The notes under the pieces: generated by a model
Seen by the model: only the letters and a program-made list of their open reading frames with translations
What the model was told of the DNA's origin: nothing
The model's database searches: none
In this document: positions 53,889 through 62,329 of the stretch, in pieces
How the letters are laid out: the number at the start of each line of letters is the position of its first letter
Position numbering within the stretch: position 1 is the stretch's first letter
NCBI GenBank assembly: GCA_003480725.1
Contig: QUJQ01000010.1
Location: 8,179-72,178 of the forward strand
DNA length: 64,000 nucleotides
Source: Clostridiaceae bacterium AM27-36LB
GTDB lineage: Bacteria > Bacillota > Clostridia > Lachnospirales > Lachnospiraceae
Reading direction: 5' to 3'
Position numbers and translations under genes: made by a program

Positions 53889-55397
53889 TCAGATTTTCCA
53901 CTCTATCTGAACACGGTCGCTGGTGGCCTTGATTGTAGAGATCAAACCATCGGCGGCTTTTCTTTTGTCGTCAAAATCTATGCTGTCCCAGTTATCGAGA
54001 TAATAGGATAACTTCTTTATCTGCTGGGGAGATATGGTTTCAACGCTCAATTCGGCGATTGCTTTTGAAATGGTCTGGCGTCGGGTGTCCAGTTCTTCAA
54101 TTTTTTTGTTGGCGTAGGCAAGCAAGGTCGCATTGGCTCCGGTCAGCGTATCCAGCAGCTTTTCAATTTCTGCCTCCACCTGTGCCAGTTCCACTTGATA
54201 GGCGGTCAGCTTCGGATTGACTTTTTCCTCCCTGCCGTGGAGTATCTGAAAGTCTTTGAACTTCTCCTGCATGGCCGAGAAAATGAATTGCTCAAATTCT
54301 TCTTTACGGATTTTCCCGCAGCCCGGACAGCCTTTGTTTTCCGTCCGTTTGGTACAGCGGAAATATCCGGTACTGTTTGGTACATGTGTGGCTTTCAGCG
54401 CATACCCACAATGCCCGCATTTGATTTTTCCGGCCAACCAAGTGTTCTTCGGTTTCCGTCCCTGCTGGAAGGTGGTATTTGCCATAAGTTTTTTCCGGCA
54501 TTTCAGCCATGTATTAGAGGAAATGAGTGCTTCATGGGGAGCGATAACAAGTATCTGGTCTTTTAAGCACCTGTCCTTGTCCTCCTTCACATCCCGCCCC
54601 TGATAGAGATAGCAGCCGTTTGTTCCGGCAAAGTCGGAAGCGTCATTGACAATCGCTGCGCCCTGGCTCTTGAAAAATTCGTACAGCTCCAAATCGGCCT
54701 GTGCGTAAACGGGGTTTCTTAAAAGCTGGGAAAGAAATGTACGGAACATGGATTTGCCATAAATTTTTATGTCATGTTCCTCGAAGTATCGGGTAATATC
54801 TCCGAAGGAGGTTTCCGGTTCAGCGTACATTTCAAACATCAGCCGAACATGGTCGGCGGCTACGGGGTCGGCAACCATTTTCTTTGTGCGGATACCCTCT
54901 ACCACAGTAGGCTCTAACTGATAACCGTATGGCGCCTGTCCACTCATGTGAAAGCCTTTCAGGCACCGTGAATAGTAGGCGTCTGTGACACGCTTCTGAA
55001 TTGTCTCACGTTCAAGCTGGGCGAATACAATGCAGATATTCAGCATGGCCCGGCCCATCGGGGTCGAAGTATCAAACTTTTCCGTGGAGGATACAAACTC
55101 CACATCGTACTCTTGAAACAGCTCCATCATCGTTGCAAAGTCCAGAATAGAGCGGCTTATACGGTCCAGCTTGTACACGATGACCCGCCGAACCTTTCCC
55201 TTGCGGATCTCGCCCAGCAGCTTTTGAAACTCCGGTCTGTCCGTGTTCTTACCGGAATAGCCTTTGTCCTTGAATACCCGGCAGCTCCCGCCTTTCAATT
55301 CATACTTGCAAAAGTCGATTTGACTTTCAATGCTGATACTGTCCTTGCGGTCTACTGACTGTCTTGCGTAAATACAATCTTCTCTGATAAATTCCAT
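53889..55397 (-). CDS. Large serine recombinase (integrase of the mobile element)
   Basis: Cuts and rejoins attP/attB through a Ser-DNA link. The 502-residue protein has an N-terminal resolvase domain with the catalytic Ser in YARQSVDRK, the arginine-bearing VIVYKLDRISRS, and GRAMLNICIVFAQLERETI. A recombinase domain follows, then the zinc ribbon CGHCGYAL and CTKRTENKGCPGC, and a coiled-coil tail. It is intact in this reading frame. The start at 55397 follows AAAGGAGCCCAAT; the longer frame begins upstream without a site. It lies at the extreme end of the element next to chromosomal DNA. Confidence 0.93.
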   Translation of the reverse strand: MEFIREDCIYARQSVDRKDSISIESQIDFCKYELKGGSCRVFKDKGYSGKNTDRPEFQKLLGEIRKGKVRRVIVYKLDRISRSILDFATMMELFQEYDVEFVSSTEKFDTSTPMGRAMLNICIVFAQLERETIQKRVTDAYYSRCLKGFHMSGQAPYGYQLEPTVVEGIRTKKMVADPVAADHVRLMFEMYAEPETSFGDITRYFEEHDIKIYGKSMFRTFLSQLLRNPVYAQADLELYEFFKSQGAAIVNDASDFAGTNGCYLYQGRDVKEDKDRCLKDQILVIAPHEALISSNTWLKCRKKLMANTTFQQGRKPKNTWLAGKIKCGHCGYALKATHVPNSTGYFRCTKRTENKGCPGCGKIRKEEFEQFIFSAMQEKFKDFQILHGREEKVNPKLTAYQVELAQVEAEIEKLLDTLTGANATLLAYANKKIEELDTRRQTISKAIAELSVETISPQQIKKLSYYLDNWDSIDFDDKRKAADGLISTIKATSDRVQIEWKI

Positions 55398-55486
55398 ATT
55401 GGGCTCCTTTCCTTGTTGGAATGGAGCTACCAACCTTACAACTATATTATACCATCAGCAGCCCCGGACAACAATGTTGCGAATGA

Positions 55487-55663
55487 TTAGGGAAATCTGT
55501 CCCTATATTTGCTGAACACCTCGTAAAGACAACGCTCAATTTCTTTTTTGCGCTGTTCTTTCTCCTTCGGGGGAAGTACCGGCGTGAGGCTTTCCAGCAC
55601 AATGATCTTCCCTTGAAATGCGACAGACTTTGTTTCTCGTTCATAAGTGACAGCTTGCGTCAT
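55487..55663 (-). CDS. Small mobile-element protein, 58 residues
   Basis: The 58-residue product starts MTQAVTYERETKSVAFQGK and ends with a charged helix rich in Lys/Glu (KEKEQRKKEIERCLYEVF). The start at 55663 follows AAAGGAGG. Genes of this kind often lie beside the recombinase of Firmicute conjugative elements, but no function is established. It overlaps nothing and lies between the recombinase and the 89-residue gene. Confidence 0.65.
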   Translation of the reverse strand: MTQAVTYERETKSVAFQGKIIVLESLTPVLPPKEKEQRKKEIERCLYEVFSKYRDRFP

Positions 55664-55773
55664 TGAAAACCTCCTTTGCGAAAGTGCGTGTATATACCAG
55701 CCTTTCCCACTTGTCCCGTGGGGAAATGTCAAAAGACGGCACCCAGCAGGTGCCGCCCTTTGAGCTTTCTCCA

Positions 55774-55796
55774 CTTCGGGTCAATGTGGCCCGAGG
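55774..55796. repeat. 23-bp palindrome, copy 1
   Basis: CTTCGGGTCA-ATG-TGGCCCGAGG; it abuts the stop codon of the next minus-strand gene. It is one of four copies in the mobile element (see 56435, 57004, 62935). Confidence 0.75.
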
Positions 55797-56066
55797 TCAG
55801 TAAGGACTGGAAAGGTACTTTTCTTTGGCATCCTCCACGCTGTTGAGGTCGAATACTTCATAAAGCTGCCCCACAACACGCCGTATATCCTTCTTTGAAA
55901 ATCCGCAGTCCTCCATTGCCATAATGACATAACCACGGCAGGCGTCATTGCTCCATTCGTCCGGTTCCAAGTCGGGGATCATTCCAAACGCATTTCCCAT
56001 AAAGTGCTCATTTTTTGAAAAGATGGGGAGCCACGCCGGATCGGTTGGCCTATCATCAGACAGCAT
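55797..56066 (-). CDS. Mobile-element protein of unknown function, 89 residues
   Basis: An acidic, cytoplasmic protein with DPAWLPIFSKNEHFMGN, LEPDEWSNDACRGYVIMAME and GFSKKDIRRVVGQLYEVFD, the last two helical. It is carried in related integrative elements without an assigned function. The ATG at 56066 is preferred because GGGGAG precedes it; a GTG at 56093 would add nine residues but has no site. A 23-bp palindrome touches its stop codon. Confidence 0.6.
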   Translation of the reverse strand: MLSDDRPTDPAWLPIFSKNEHFMGNAFGMIPDLEPDEWSNDACRGYVIMAMEDCGFSKKDIRRVVGQLYEVFDLNSVEDAKEKYLSSPY

Positions 56067-56093
56067 TGCCGGGGGCTCCCCATAGGTTTTCAC

Positions 56094-56507
56094 TTCATTT
56101 CAGATACACCGGACGGGCATAGGCTTCATGCCCCATAGTATTTCAACTCTCCCCATTCTGATGGCAAGGCGTTCTCATTGCCTGCGACGGCTCACGGCTT
56201 ACAAGGCCGCTTCAACGCTCGGACTGTGACTAAACGCAAGTATCCGGGTTCTGCGCCTGTTCCGGTGGAGCCAGCCTTGCCCCACCTATGGCATGGACCT
56301 GTTCGCTCGCTCAGTTTTACAAAGACCGTATTCTTTGAAATCCGAGGTCATGGCGGGTCTGTCACACAGCGCGTTCCCCTTCGTATCCGGGTGTCTTTTT
56401 ATTCAATTTTCAATCTGCATGAGGCTTGTCTGAACCTCGGGCCATTGTGACCCGAAGTGTTTTGCCTCTCATAAACCATTTCATTTTCCGGCCTAAATCG
56501 GTACGCC
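56094..56507. other. Long non-coding interval inside the mobile element
   Basis: About 410 bases without a supported gene. Seen: hairpin GGGCAT/ATGCCC (56115-56133), a GC-rich central part with no ribosome site for its open frame, and a 23-bp palindrome at its end. It could hold a structured RNA, but nothing decisive is visible. Confidence 0.4.
56435..56457. repeat. 23-bp palindrome, copy 2
   Basis: CCTCGGGCCA-TTG-TGACCCGAAG, about 50 bases downstream of the sigma-factor gene end. Confidence 0.75.
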
Positions 56508-56930
56508 TTACAAAGAATTTTTCAAAATTTTTTCTAAGCGCCGCAGACCTCGCTCGATTGCGACACGAACCACTTTTTCATGGACGCCCTCTGCCCGGGC
56601 AATGTCCTGTTTGGTCATGCCGAGAATGAAATGAGCATAAATCCGTTTTGCCTGTTTGTCCGGCAGACTGGAAATCGCTGCGTGAAGCTCCTGCATGGTC
56701 ACTTTCCGCTCATACAGTTCATGGGGAGATAAGGCAACAAAGACAGCTTCATGCTCCAGCCCGTCATCCCGATCAAGGGAATAGTAGGCTTTGTGGCGGT
56801 ATGTACGCAGCCGATAAGCAGCCTCTTTGCGATCAAACTCTTTGAACATTTCTGCAACTTCTTCCGATACTTCCATGAAGCAATCTGATGTATAGAATGG
56901 GTAATAGTCCCGCAAATTGATAATAGCCAT
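56508..56930 (-). CDS. Sigma-70-like factor of the mobile element
   Basis: The 140-residue product resembles the small sigma-like proteins carried by Tn916/Tn1549-type elements. Its N-terminal half has FMEVSEEVAEMFKEFDRKEA and its C-terminal half a region-4-like HTH: LHAAISSLPDKQAKRIYAHF, MTKQDIARAEGVHEKVVRVA and GLRRLEKIL. It may drive element transfer genes (inference). The start at 56930 follows GGAGGTCAAT; the longer open frame has no site. It is flanked by two 23-bp palindromes. Confidence 0.8.
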   Translation of the reverse strand: MAIINLRDYYPFYTSDCFMEVSEEVAEMFKEFDRKEAAYRLRTYRHKAYYSLDRDDGLEHEAVFVALSPHELYERKVTMQELHAAISSLPDKQAKRIYAHFILGMTKQDIARAEGVHEKVVRVAIERGLRRLEKILKNSL

Positions 56931-57003
56931 ATTGACCTCCGTTCCGGTTGTTGGTTGACGAGTGACCGAAACGAAGGCGGCGGGGAGCGGCACCGGGGAA
57001 TGA

Positions 57004-57026
57004 CTTCGGGCCAACATGACCCGAAG
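57004..57026. repeat. 23-bp palindrome, copy 3
   Basis: CTTCGGGCCA-ACA-TGACCCGAAG, about 75 bases upstream of the sigma-like gene start. Confidence 0.75.
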
Positions 57027-57199
57027 CAGCCCCATAAGAACACAAAAGCGCCCGGGCGGCATGAAGCCACACGGACGCATGAAATTACACATTCATTTAT
57101 GTATCGTCTGATTTCACATTCATAACCAGACTGTCCCGGAGGGGGAGTTACGCTTTTTTTAACTGGTGCAGATCATGGATACTGCGAAAAAGAGAAAAG

Positions 57200-57236
57200 G
57201 ACACGGCGAAATAACCTCCAATCGGCTACCGTGTCC
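57200..57236. terminator. Hairpin upstream of the sigma-like gene
   Basis: GGACACGG and CCGTGTCC pair around a 20-base loop. Confidence 0.45.
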
Positions 57237-57269
57237 CTGCAAGTCGTCATTGGTTTGTGTAAACGCAAA

Positions 57270-57303
57270 GAAACGGCGGCTCTGAAATCAAAGCCGCCGT
57301 TTC
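57270..57303 (-). terminator. Terminator after the lipoprotein gene
   Basis: A perfect 12-bp stem, GAAACGGCGGCT (57270-57281) with its complement at 57292-57303; the minus strand continues TTTG. A further ACGACGGC/GCCGTCGT hairpin lies at 57331-57358, with T-rich loop. Confidence 0.7.
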
Positions 57304-57369
57304 AAATGGGCGTGTCAAATTGTCTGCTCTACGACGGCTTTTTTTCTTTTGCCGTCGTCCGGCAGAGTA

Positions 57370-57831
57370 TTATTCAATATCTAATTCAATGTTTCCAGTG
57401 AAATTCTCACATTCAATACCGATATAGTTTCCACCTTCAGGGAGTGTAATTGTATCACTATATGTTCCGGTTGTTTCAAACAAAGTGACTGCTTCATCAG
57501 CTCCAGAAATCCAAAATACTTTTGCAGTTCCCTCCGTAACCTCCAGCGCGCAGTCAATAGCCAGATCCTTACCAGCTTCACGCTTTACGGAAGTTCCGCC
57601 GAACAAATACTCTGTATCTGAAAAATCCTCATAGTTGGCTGTATAGCTTCCTGTATAATCATCAATTCCTTTTTCTTTCGTACCTTGTAAGGATGAATTT
57701 CCGGTAAGCGCTATGGAACCAGCAGACTGAACAATATTGTTATACTGATCGAGAAATTCGTCTTTTGTACAACCTGAAAGCACAGAAGCACCCAATAGTA
57801 TCAGGCATAATGATAAAACTATTTTCTTCAC
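57370..57831 (-). CDS. Small lipoprotein of the antimicrobial-peptide resistance module
   Basis: The 153-residue product has a signal peptide and lipobox SVLSGC, so it should be lipid-anchored outside the membrane. The mature part is beta-rich and acidic with TAKVFWISGADEAV, TLPEGGNYIG and an FTGNIELDIE end. The start is GTG at 57831 after GGAAGGTGATAGCT; the in-frame GTG at 57840 is too close to the site. Its place after two lantibiotic-type permeases suggests a LanI-like immunity lipoprotein or a ligand-binding partner (inference). Confidence 0.65.
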   Translation of the reverse strand: MKKIVLSLCLILLGASVLSGCTKDEFLDQYNNIVQSAGSIALTGNSSLQGTKEKGIDDYTGSYTANYEDFSDTEYLFGGTSVKREAGKDLAIDCALEVTEGTAKVFWISGADEAVTLFETTGTYSDTITLPEGGNYIGIECENFTGNIELDIE

Positions 57832-57836
57832 AGCTA

Positions 57837-58652
57837 TCACCTTCCTTTCCTGCGTACAGCACGCTTTCCTTTTCCCTTAGCATTTGCCTGTTTACGGGAT
57901 TTCATTTCTTTTTTGTTACTGGACATCAGTAACAACAGCACCGCCCAGAGAACCATGATGCCAATCCCAATGACCGCCAACAAAGGGGTTGAGGATGTGG
58001 TTGTTCCGGCATATTCACTCATGTCAAATCCCACTAAAATCAGCGCAGCAGAGAACGGATAGATGCTGGCAAGGATACCACTTTTGAAAAACAACATGCT
58101 GTATCCAAGGAAGAACGCCAGAATGGAACCGCCCAGATATGCCCCTCGGATCTGCCCAAAAATCAGGATCAGCGGCATACAGACCAAATAGGTCGTCAGA
58201 GCCGCTAACACGATCTGCGTACCTCCATGAAAAAACACTTCCGCTGTCAGTCCCGATAATCCAACCGTCAATCCAGTAATCAAGGTAATGCCAACGCTGT
58301 ATATTCCCAGCAGAACTGCAAGCATACCGACTAAAAGTAACTTAGCTCCCAACATTTTCGGCATAGAAACAGGAATTGTCATGATGTTTTTCAGTGTATC
58401 ATGAGTGGATTCTCTGTCTATAAGCCATCCTCCGATCATTACCAGTGAAATTGGAAGGAATATCTGAGTGTTTCCCCAAACAACATTTTCAAATAGTGCA
58501 GAAAAATCATAATTTGGATTTCGGTACTCTGCCTCCACAATCAACTGACTTCCATACTGAACCAAAGGACAGAGTGCAAGCGCCACCAGTCCTACCAAAA
58601 GAATCTGGCACCGGCGCAGTTTCAGTAATTCCGATTTTAATAAGTTCCACAT
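57837..58652 (-). CDS. ABC transporter permease, lantibiotic-protection type (second)
   Basis: The 271-residue protein has six hydrophobic segments and belongs with ABC-2/MutG-EpiG-CprC-like permeases: SELLKLRRCQILLVGLVAL start, then LIDRESTHDTLKNIMTIPVS and KMLGAKLLLVGMLAVLLGIY. The C-terminus is basic. The start at 58652 follows GGGGGTG. It lies 12 bases after the other permease. With that permease and the ATPase it would expel cationic antimicrobial peptides such as lantibiotics from the membrane. Confidence 0.85.
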   Translation of the reverse strand: MWNLLKSELLKLRRCQILLVGLVALALCPLVQYGSQLIVEAEYRNPNYDFSALFENVVWGNTQIFLPISLVMIGGWLIDRESTHDTLKNIMTIPVSMPKMLGAKLLLVGMLAVLLGIYSVGITLITGLTVGLSGLTAEVFFHGGTQIVLAALTTYLVCMPLILIFGQIRGAYLGGSILAFFLGYSMLFFKSGILASIYPFSAALILVGFDMSEYAGTTTSSTPLLAVIGIGIMVLWAVLLLLMSSNKKEMKSRKQANAKGKGKRAVRRKGR

Positions 58653-58664
58653 AGTCACACCCCC

Positions 58665-59459
58665 TTAGATTTCCTGTCGCTGGTAAACAAATGCAATCAG
58701 CGCAAGAAATACAATGGCTTCCACAATAATCACACCGAATACCTGAACACCATTCAGAAAATACGGACTGACCCGTTCCAACAAATCTGCTAACTCCGCA
58801 CTGGTCTGGCTTTGGTCATAAAATTGGAATGTCCAGCGGAAGGCCAGCGGCCCCGGAAACAGGGTTCCTATGTTCAAACCAAAAGGCTGTGTGAGAAACA
58901 TATCGTTCATGGAAAGGATATAATTCGCAATCGTATAGAAAAAGGTAATCACGACAGACACGATATAGTTTTTATTAAGAAGAACAACGAGCAGAATACA
59001 GGGAAGTGCGCCCACCCACATAATCAGCCCTTCTTCAATTCCAACGCCAAACAAGGTCCAAAACCCAACCGGTTTCCAACCCTGAAACAACAAAACCGCA
59101 AGATTTACCAATCCTCCAACTGCCATAAAGCCAACGGCAAACAACAGTAAAACCAGCATCTTGGACAGCACCAGCTTGGTTCTATTTACCGGTACGGTAA
59201 CAAGGTTTTTCAGTGTGTCATTATCAAGTTCCTCAAACAACAGATTCGAAGCCAGTATCACAAGAAGCGGCATCAAAAGCAAATATGCACTAAGCTGGAA
59301 TAGGCTGGACATCACTCCATTTACAGCATCCACATCAGTGTTTACATCTGCCAGAAAGAAAGCATAAGCCAATGGCATGAAAACAGAAAGCAGTAGGGAA
59401 ATAAATACCAATGGCTTCCGTTTCAATTTCAAAAATTCGCATTTGATTAGTTTAAGCAA
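58665..59459 (-). CDS. ABC transporter permease, lantibiotic-protection type (first)
   Basis: The 264-residue permease has six hydrophobic segments, with CEFLKLKRKPLVFISLLLSV, LFEELDNDTLKNLVTVPVNR and KMLVLLLFAVGFMAVGG. The DNDTLKNLVTVPV segment is shared in type with the following permease, as in LanE/LanG pairs. The start is TTG at 59459 behind GGGGGCGAAGGAA and overlaps the ATPase stop by eight bases. Functions with the ATPase and the second permease. Confidence 0.85.
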   Translation of the reverse strand: MLKLIKCEFLKLKRKPLVFISLLLSVFMPLAYAFFLADVNTDVDAVNGVMSSLFQLSAYLLLMPLLVILASNLLFEELDNDTLKNLVTVPVNRTKLVLSKMLVLLLFAVGFMAVGGLVNLAVLLFQGWKPVGFWTLFGVGIEEGLIMWVGALPCILLVVLLNKNYIVSVVITFFYTIANYILSMNDMFLTQPFGLNIGTLFPGPLAFRWTFQFYDQSQTSAELADLLERVSPYFLNGVQVFGVIIVEAIVFLALIAFVYQRQEI

Positions 59460-60378
59460 TTCCTTCGCCCCCTGTCACACGCTTGAAGTAATCTTCAAGA
59501 CTTTCTTCACAGGTATGTGCTTCTGATACCTCCAATCCGTTTTCTACAAAAGCAGTTACAATTTTCCCCACGGGTAGCTCCATATTGTGTAGACGCAGAT
59601 TGTGGTCGTCTTGTATGGAAAAATGGGTTTCATGGAAATTGCGTTCCAAAATTCTTGCCGCCTGTGCAGTATCAGAGAGCGTAAACCGGATATGCTTACT
59701 GCTTTTTTGCTCCAGCTCAGCAAGGCTTTCTTCTTCCAGCAATGCGCCGTGGTCGATAATTCCAATATCGTCAGCCAGCAAGGAAATCTCCGAAAGAATG
59801 TGACTGGAAATCAAAATGGTTTTTCCTCGCGCGTCACAAAGCTCACGAATAAAGGAACGTACTTCTGCAATACCGATGGGATCGAGACCGTTGATCGGCT
59901 CATCCAAAATCAAAAGCTCCGGATCGTGCATGACTGCAAGGGCAATCGCCAACCGCTGCTTCATGCCAAGAGAGTATTGCGAAAACAGCTTTTTATCCTT
60001 GTAAGGTAGCCCGACCAAATCCAGAGCGTCTTTGATGGCATGATTGTTTGGTACTCCACGCAGGGTAGCAAAGATACGCAGGTTCTCCGTACCGGTCAGA
60101 TTGGGATAAAAACCAGGGGACTCAATCAAACTGCCAATGCGGGGCAGCAACTTCTTTTCATTTCCTTGCAAAGACTTTCCCCAGATTTTGACCTCACCGG
60201 AAGTAGGCTTCGTTAAACCCAACAGCATTTTCATAGTTGTGGTTTTTCCGGCTCCGTTTCTACCCAACAGACCATAAATTCTCCCACGCTTGACATGGAT
60301 ATTTAAGTCAGCCACACTCTTTTGTGAGCCGTATTGCTTCGTCAGATTTTTTGTTTCAATGATATAATTTGTATCCAT
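59452..60378 (-). CDS. ABC transporter ATPase, lantibiotic-protection type
   Basis: The 308-residue ATPase shows Walker A LLGRNGAGKTTT, signature YSLGMKQRLAIA and Walker B LLILDEPINGLDP, with a His switch in ISSHILSEI. The C-terminal 80 residues resemble BcrA/LanF-type ATPases. GGAGGTTTTGAAT precedes the ATG at 60378; the longer open frame adds only 12 residues without a site. It is the first gene of the resistance operon, behind a promoter that carries four 11-bp-spaced direct repeats. Confidence 0.92.
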   Translation of the reverse strand: MDTNYIIETKNLTKQYGSQKSVADLNIHVKRGRIYGLLGRNGAGKTTTMKMLLGLTKPTSGEVKIWGKSLQGNEKKLLPRIGSLIESPGFYPNLTGTENLRIFATLRGVPNNHAIKDALDLVGLPYKDKKLFSQYSLGMKQRLAIALAVMHDPELLILDEPINGLDPIGIAEVRSFIRELCDARGKTILISSHILSEISLLADDIGIIDHGALLEEESLAELEQKSSKHIRFTLSDTAQAARILERNFHETHFSIQDDHNLRLHNMELPVGKIVTAFVENGLEVSEAHTCEESLEDYFKRVTGGEGIA

Positions 60379-60404
60379 ATTCAAAACCTCCTGTTCTGTA
60401 AGGT

Positions 60405-60458
60405 ATTCTATCATGCCAACCTTGCATTAACCTTGCCGCAACCTTGCATTAACCTTGC
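60405..60458 (-). promoter_or_regulatory. ABC-operon promoter with four 11-bp-phased repeats
   Basis: On the plus strand AACCTTGC occurs at 60418, 60429, 60440 and 60451, exact copies at 11-base steps; read on the minus strand as GCAAGGTT. The larger unit CAACCTTGCATTAACCTTGC is duplicated at 60417-60436 and 60439-60458. An extended -10 TGATAGAAT (TAGAAT 60410-60405) lies 27 bases before the ATPase start, with the -35 position inside the repeats. This is a typical layout for an OmpR-family regulator. Confidence 0.75.
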
Positions 60459-60484
60459 AATTTAAAATCCAGTAAAATGACAAA

Positions 60485-60509
60485 GGCTCCCGCCATAAAG
60501 ACGGGAACC
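60485..60509 (-). terminator. Terminator after the sensor kinase
   Basis: On the minus strand GGTTCCCG and CGGGAGCC form a stem with one G-T pair, followed by TTTG. Confidence 0.55.
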
Positions 60510-60512
60510 CGC

Positions 60513-61430
60513 TTAACTCTCCAAAGGAAAAAGCAACATAAATTCAGTTCCCTTTCCCGGCAAACTTTCAACTGTTATACTCCCACCCATCTTTTCTACA
60601 AGCTGATGGACAATAGAAAGACCAAGACCGCTTCCTTTTTCAGACCGTCCTTTGTCACACTTATAGAGCCGTTCAAAAATGTGTTTCAAATCTTCCTTCT
60701 CAATTCCCACTCCATTATCCGCCAGCAGCAACTCCATGTTATTTTCCTTCTTTGACAGGGCAATTTTGATTTTGTCTGCATGGCTGTGAGCGATTACATT
60801 TTGAATGAGATTATTGACAATCCTCATATAGCTGTCCATATCCAATCTTACCCGGACAGGCTGTTCGGGAATATCAATGTCATAATCAACCTGTTTATCC
60901 TCAAAAATCGGTATCCAGTCAATCAGGATATTTCTTGTCAGCTCTGCGGCCTCAACGCTCTGGATTTCTAAAGCAAACTCGTTAGAATTTAACTTGAACC
61001 AGTCAAAGAGCACATCAATATATTCTTTCAGATCATGGGCTTTCCGTCGGGCGGTTTCAATATAATCATCCCGGTCTTTTCCTGTGACCAGTCCTTTGTG
61101 TGCAGCGTCAAGATACCCAATCAGAGTAGTAAGGGGCGTTCGCACATCATGTGAAAGGCTCGTCATAAGCTGGCGGTTGGTTTCTTCTGTCTGCCGTACA
61201 GTTGAAAGTCTGCTTTCATAGGCCACAACGATCTCGTTGATTTCATAGGCAAGAGGTGCTGTCAGTTCATTTGTTGCAGATAGAATACGCCGGTTGCCAT
61301 TTCCGTTTTTCACATCAACCAGCACATCGGTCATTTCTGCTATTTGTTTTTTTACACGCCGAACGAGAACGATGGAAGTCAATACAGCCACAACAGCAAT
61401 CACAATGGACAAGAATACGATAATTTCCAT
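60513..61430 (-). CDS. Sensor histidine kinase of the resistance module
   Basis: The 305-residue kinase has a single N-terminal membrane helix (about residues 2-24) and no large external domain. A HAMP-like linker leads to the phosphoacceptor His in TSLSHDVRTPLTTLIGYLD, then IVNNLIQNVIAHS, LLADNGVGI and GSGLGLSIVHQLV. The absence of an external sensor fits intramembrane or ABC-assisted sensing of peptides, as for CprK/BceS-type kinases (inference). It is five bases downstream of the regulator gene. Confidence 0.9.
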   Translation of the reverse strand: MEIIVFLSIVIAVVAVLTSIVLVRRVKKQIAEMTDVLVDVKNGNGNRRILSATNELTAPLAYEINEIVVAYESRLSTVRQTEETNRQLMTSLSHDVRTPLTTLIGYLDAAHKGLVTGKDRDDYIETARRKAHDLKEYIDVLFDWFKLNSNEFALEIQSVEAAELTRNILIDWIPIFEDKQVDYDIDIPEQPVRVRLDMDSYMRIVNNLIQNVIAHSHADKIKIALSKKENNMELLLADNGVGIEKEDLKHIFERLYKCDKGRSEKGSGLGLSIVHQLVEKMGGSITVESLPGKGTEFMLLFPLES

Positions 61431-61435
61431 GCTGA

Positions 61436-62128
61436 CTACACCTCCTTATTAAACCGGTAGCCAATCCCTTTGACCGTTTGTATATACTTTGGGCTTGAAG
61501 GATTGACTTCTAATTTTTTACGAAGTCGGCTGATAATCGCCATAATGTTACTGTCATCATAGAAATATTCTTCACCCCATACTTCCTCATAAATCTGCTG
61601 TTTGGTCAAAATTTTTCCTTGATGCTTTGCACAGTACAGGAGCAAATCAAATTCCTTTGGCGGAAGTTCAAAAGTGCCGTTTGCCGTCGTAACAGAACGA
61701 TTTTCAAGGTCAATCTGCAATCCGTCAAAATCCAGTTTTTGCACAGCTCCGGCTTGCTGATTAAAGCGAGTGTAGCGGCGAATGAGGGACGCAATACGGG
61801 CAATCAGTTCATCCATATCAAACGGTTTTGTAAGATAATCGTCCGCTCCGGCCCGTAAGCCCCGTACTTTAGAAATGCTGTCATTTTTAGATGTGAACAT
61901 CAAAATCGGCAGACTGTTCTCTTTGCGGATTTCTTCCAGCGTTTCAAAGCCATCCATACCGGGCATCATCACATCCAGCACCACAAGCTGATACTCCTGC
62001 TCTCTTAATTTTTGTAAGCCCTCTTTTCCGGTATTACAAAAATCAGCTTCTATGTTTTCTGCTTGTACGCTACGTTTAATCAAAGCGCACAGTTCTCTGT
62101 CATCATCTATAATCAGGATTTTATTCAT
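61436..62128 (-). CDS. OmpR-family response regulator of the resistance module
   Basis: The 230-residue regulator has receiver pocket IIDDDREL, phosphoacceptor Asp in VVLDVMMPGMDG, Thr in MFTSKND and Lys in YLTKPFD. A winged-helix domain follows with IQTVKGIGYRF. The start at 62128 is chosen because the protein then begins MNKILIIDDD and has the standard length. It is the obvious candidate to bind the 11-bp repeat array upstream of the ABC genes. The upstream HTH gene overlaps it by eight bases. Confidence 0.92.
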   Translation of the reverse strand: MNKILIIDDDRELCALIKRSVQAENIEADFCNTGKEGLQKLREQEYQLVVLDVMMPGMDGFETLEEIRKENSLPILMFTSKNDSISKVRGLRAGADDYLTKPFDMDELIARIASLIRRYTRFNQQAGAVQKLDFDGLQIDLENRSVTTANGTFELPPKEFDLLLYCAKHQGKILTKQQIYEEVWGEEYFYDDSNIMAIISRLRKKLEVNPSSPKYIQTVKGIGYRFNKEV

Positions 62129-62309
62129 GGTGCAACCCCTTCCCTTGTTTTGTCCTTCCGTCAATCGGCTTTTCTGCGTTCTTTGGGATTAGCCAAACAC
62201 CAGCCATCTTCACAGCACCGGGGATACGCCCAGCAGCGCAATAGTAATTTACCCTACGAGGTGTCACGCCCCACTTCTCGGCGGCCTCTTTCAATGTCAT
62301 ATAGTCCAT
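62121..62309 (-). CDS. Excisionase/MerR-like small HTH protein
   Basis: The 62-residue protein reads MDYMTLKEAAEKWGVTPRR, then VNYYCAAGRIPGAVKMAGVW and ends in a basic tail, a winged-HTH of the excisionase/MerR-like group. It may be an element recombination or regulation factor rather than part of the sensing pathway. It overlaps the response regulator by eight bases and is first in the operon. A good promoter lies just upstream. GTGGAGGTGCGAA precedes the ATG. Confidence 0.8.
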   Translation of the reverse strand: MDYMTLKEAAEKWGVTPRRVNYYCAAGRIPGAVKMAGVWLIPKNAEKPIDGRTKQGKGLHHE

Positions 62310-62329
62310 TTCGCACCTCCACAGAGTAC

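Noticed and set aside
56178..56450. 90-residue plus-strand frame in the mobile element
   Set aside because: No ribosome site, unusual composition, and it runs into the 23-bp palindrome; treated as non-coding.
60417..60458. Regular short repeats as a CRISPR-like array
   Set aside because: Repeats are 8 bp at 11-bp steps with 3-bp gaps, far too short for CRISPR; they overlap a promoter and fit an operator.
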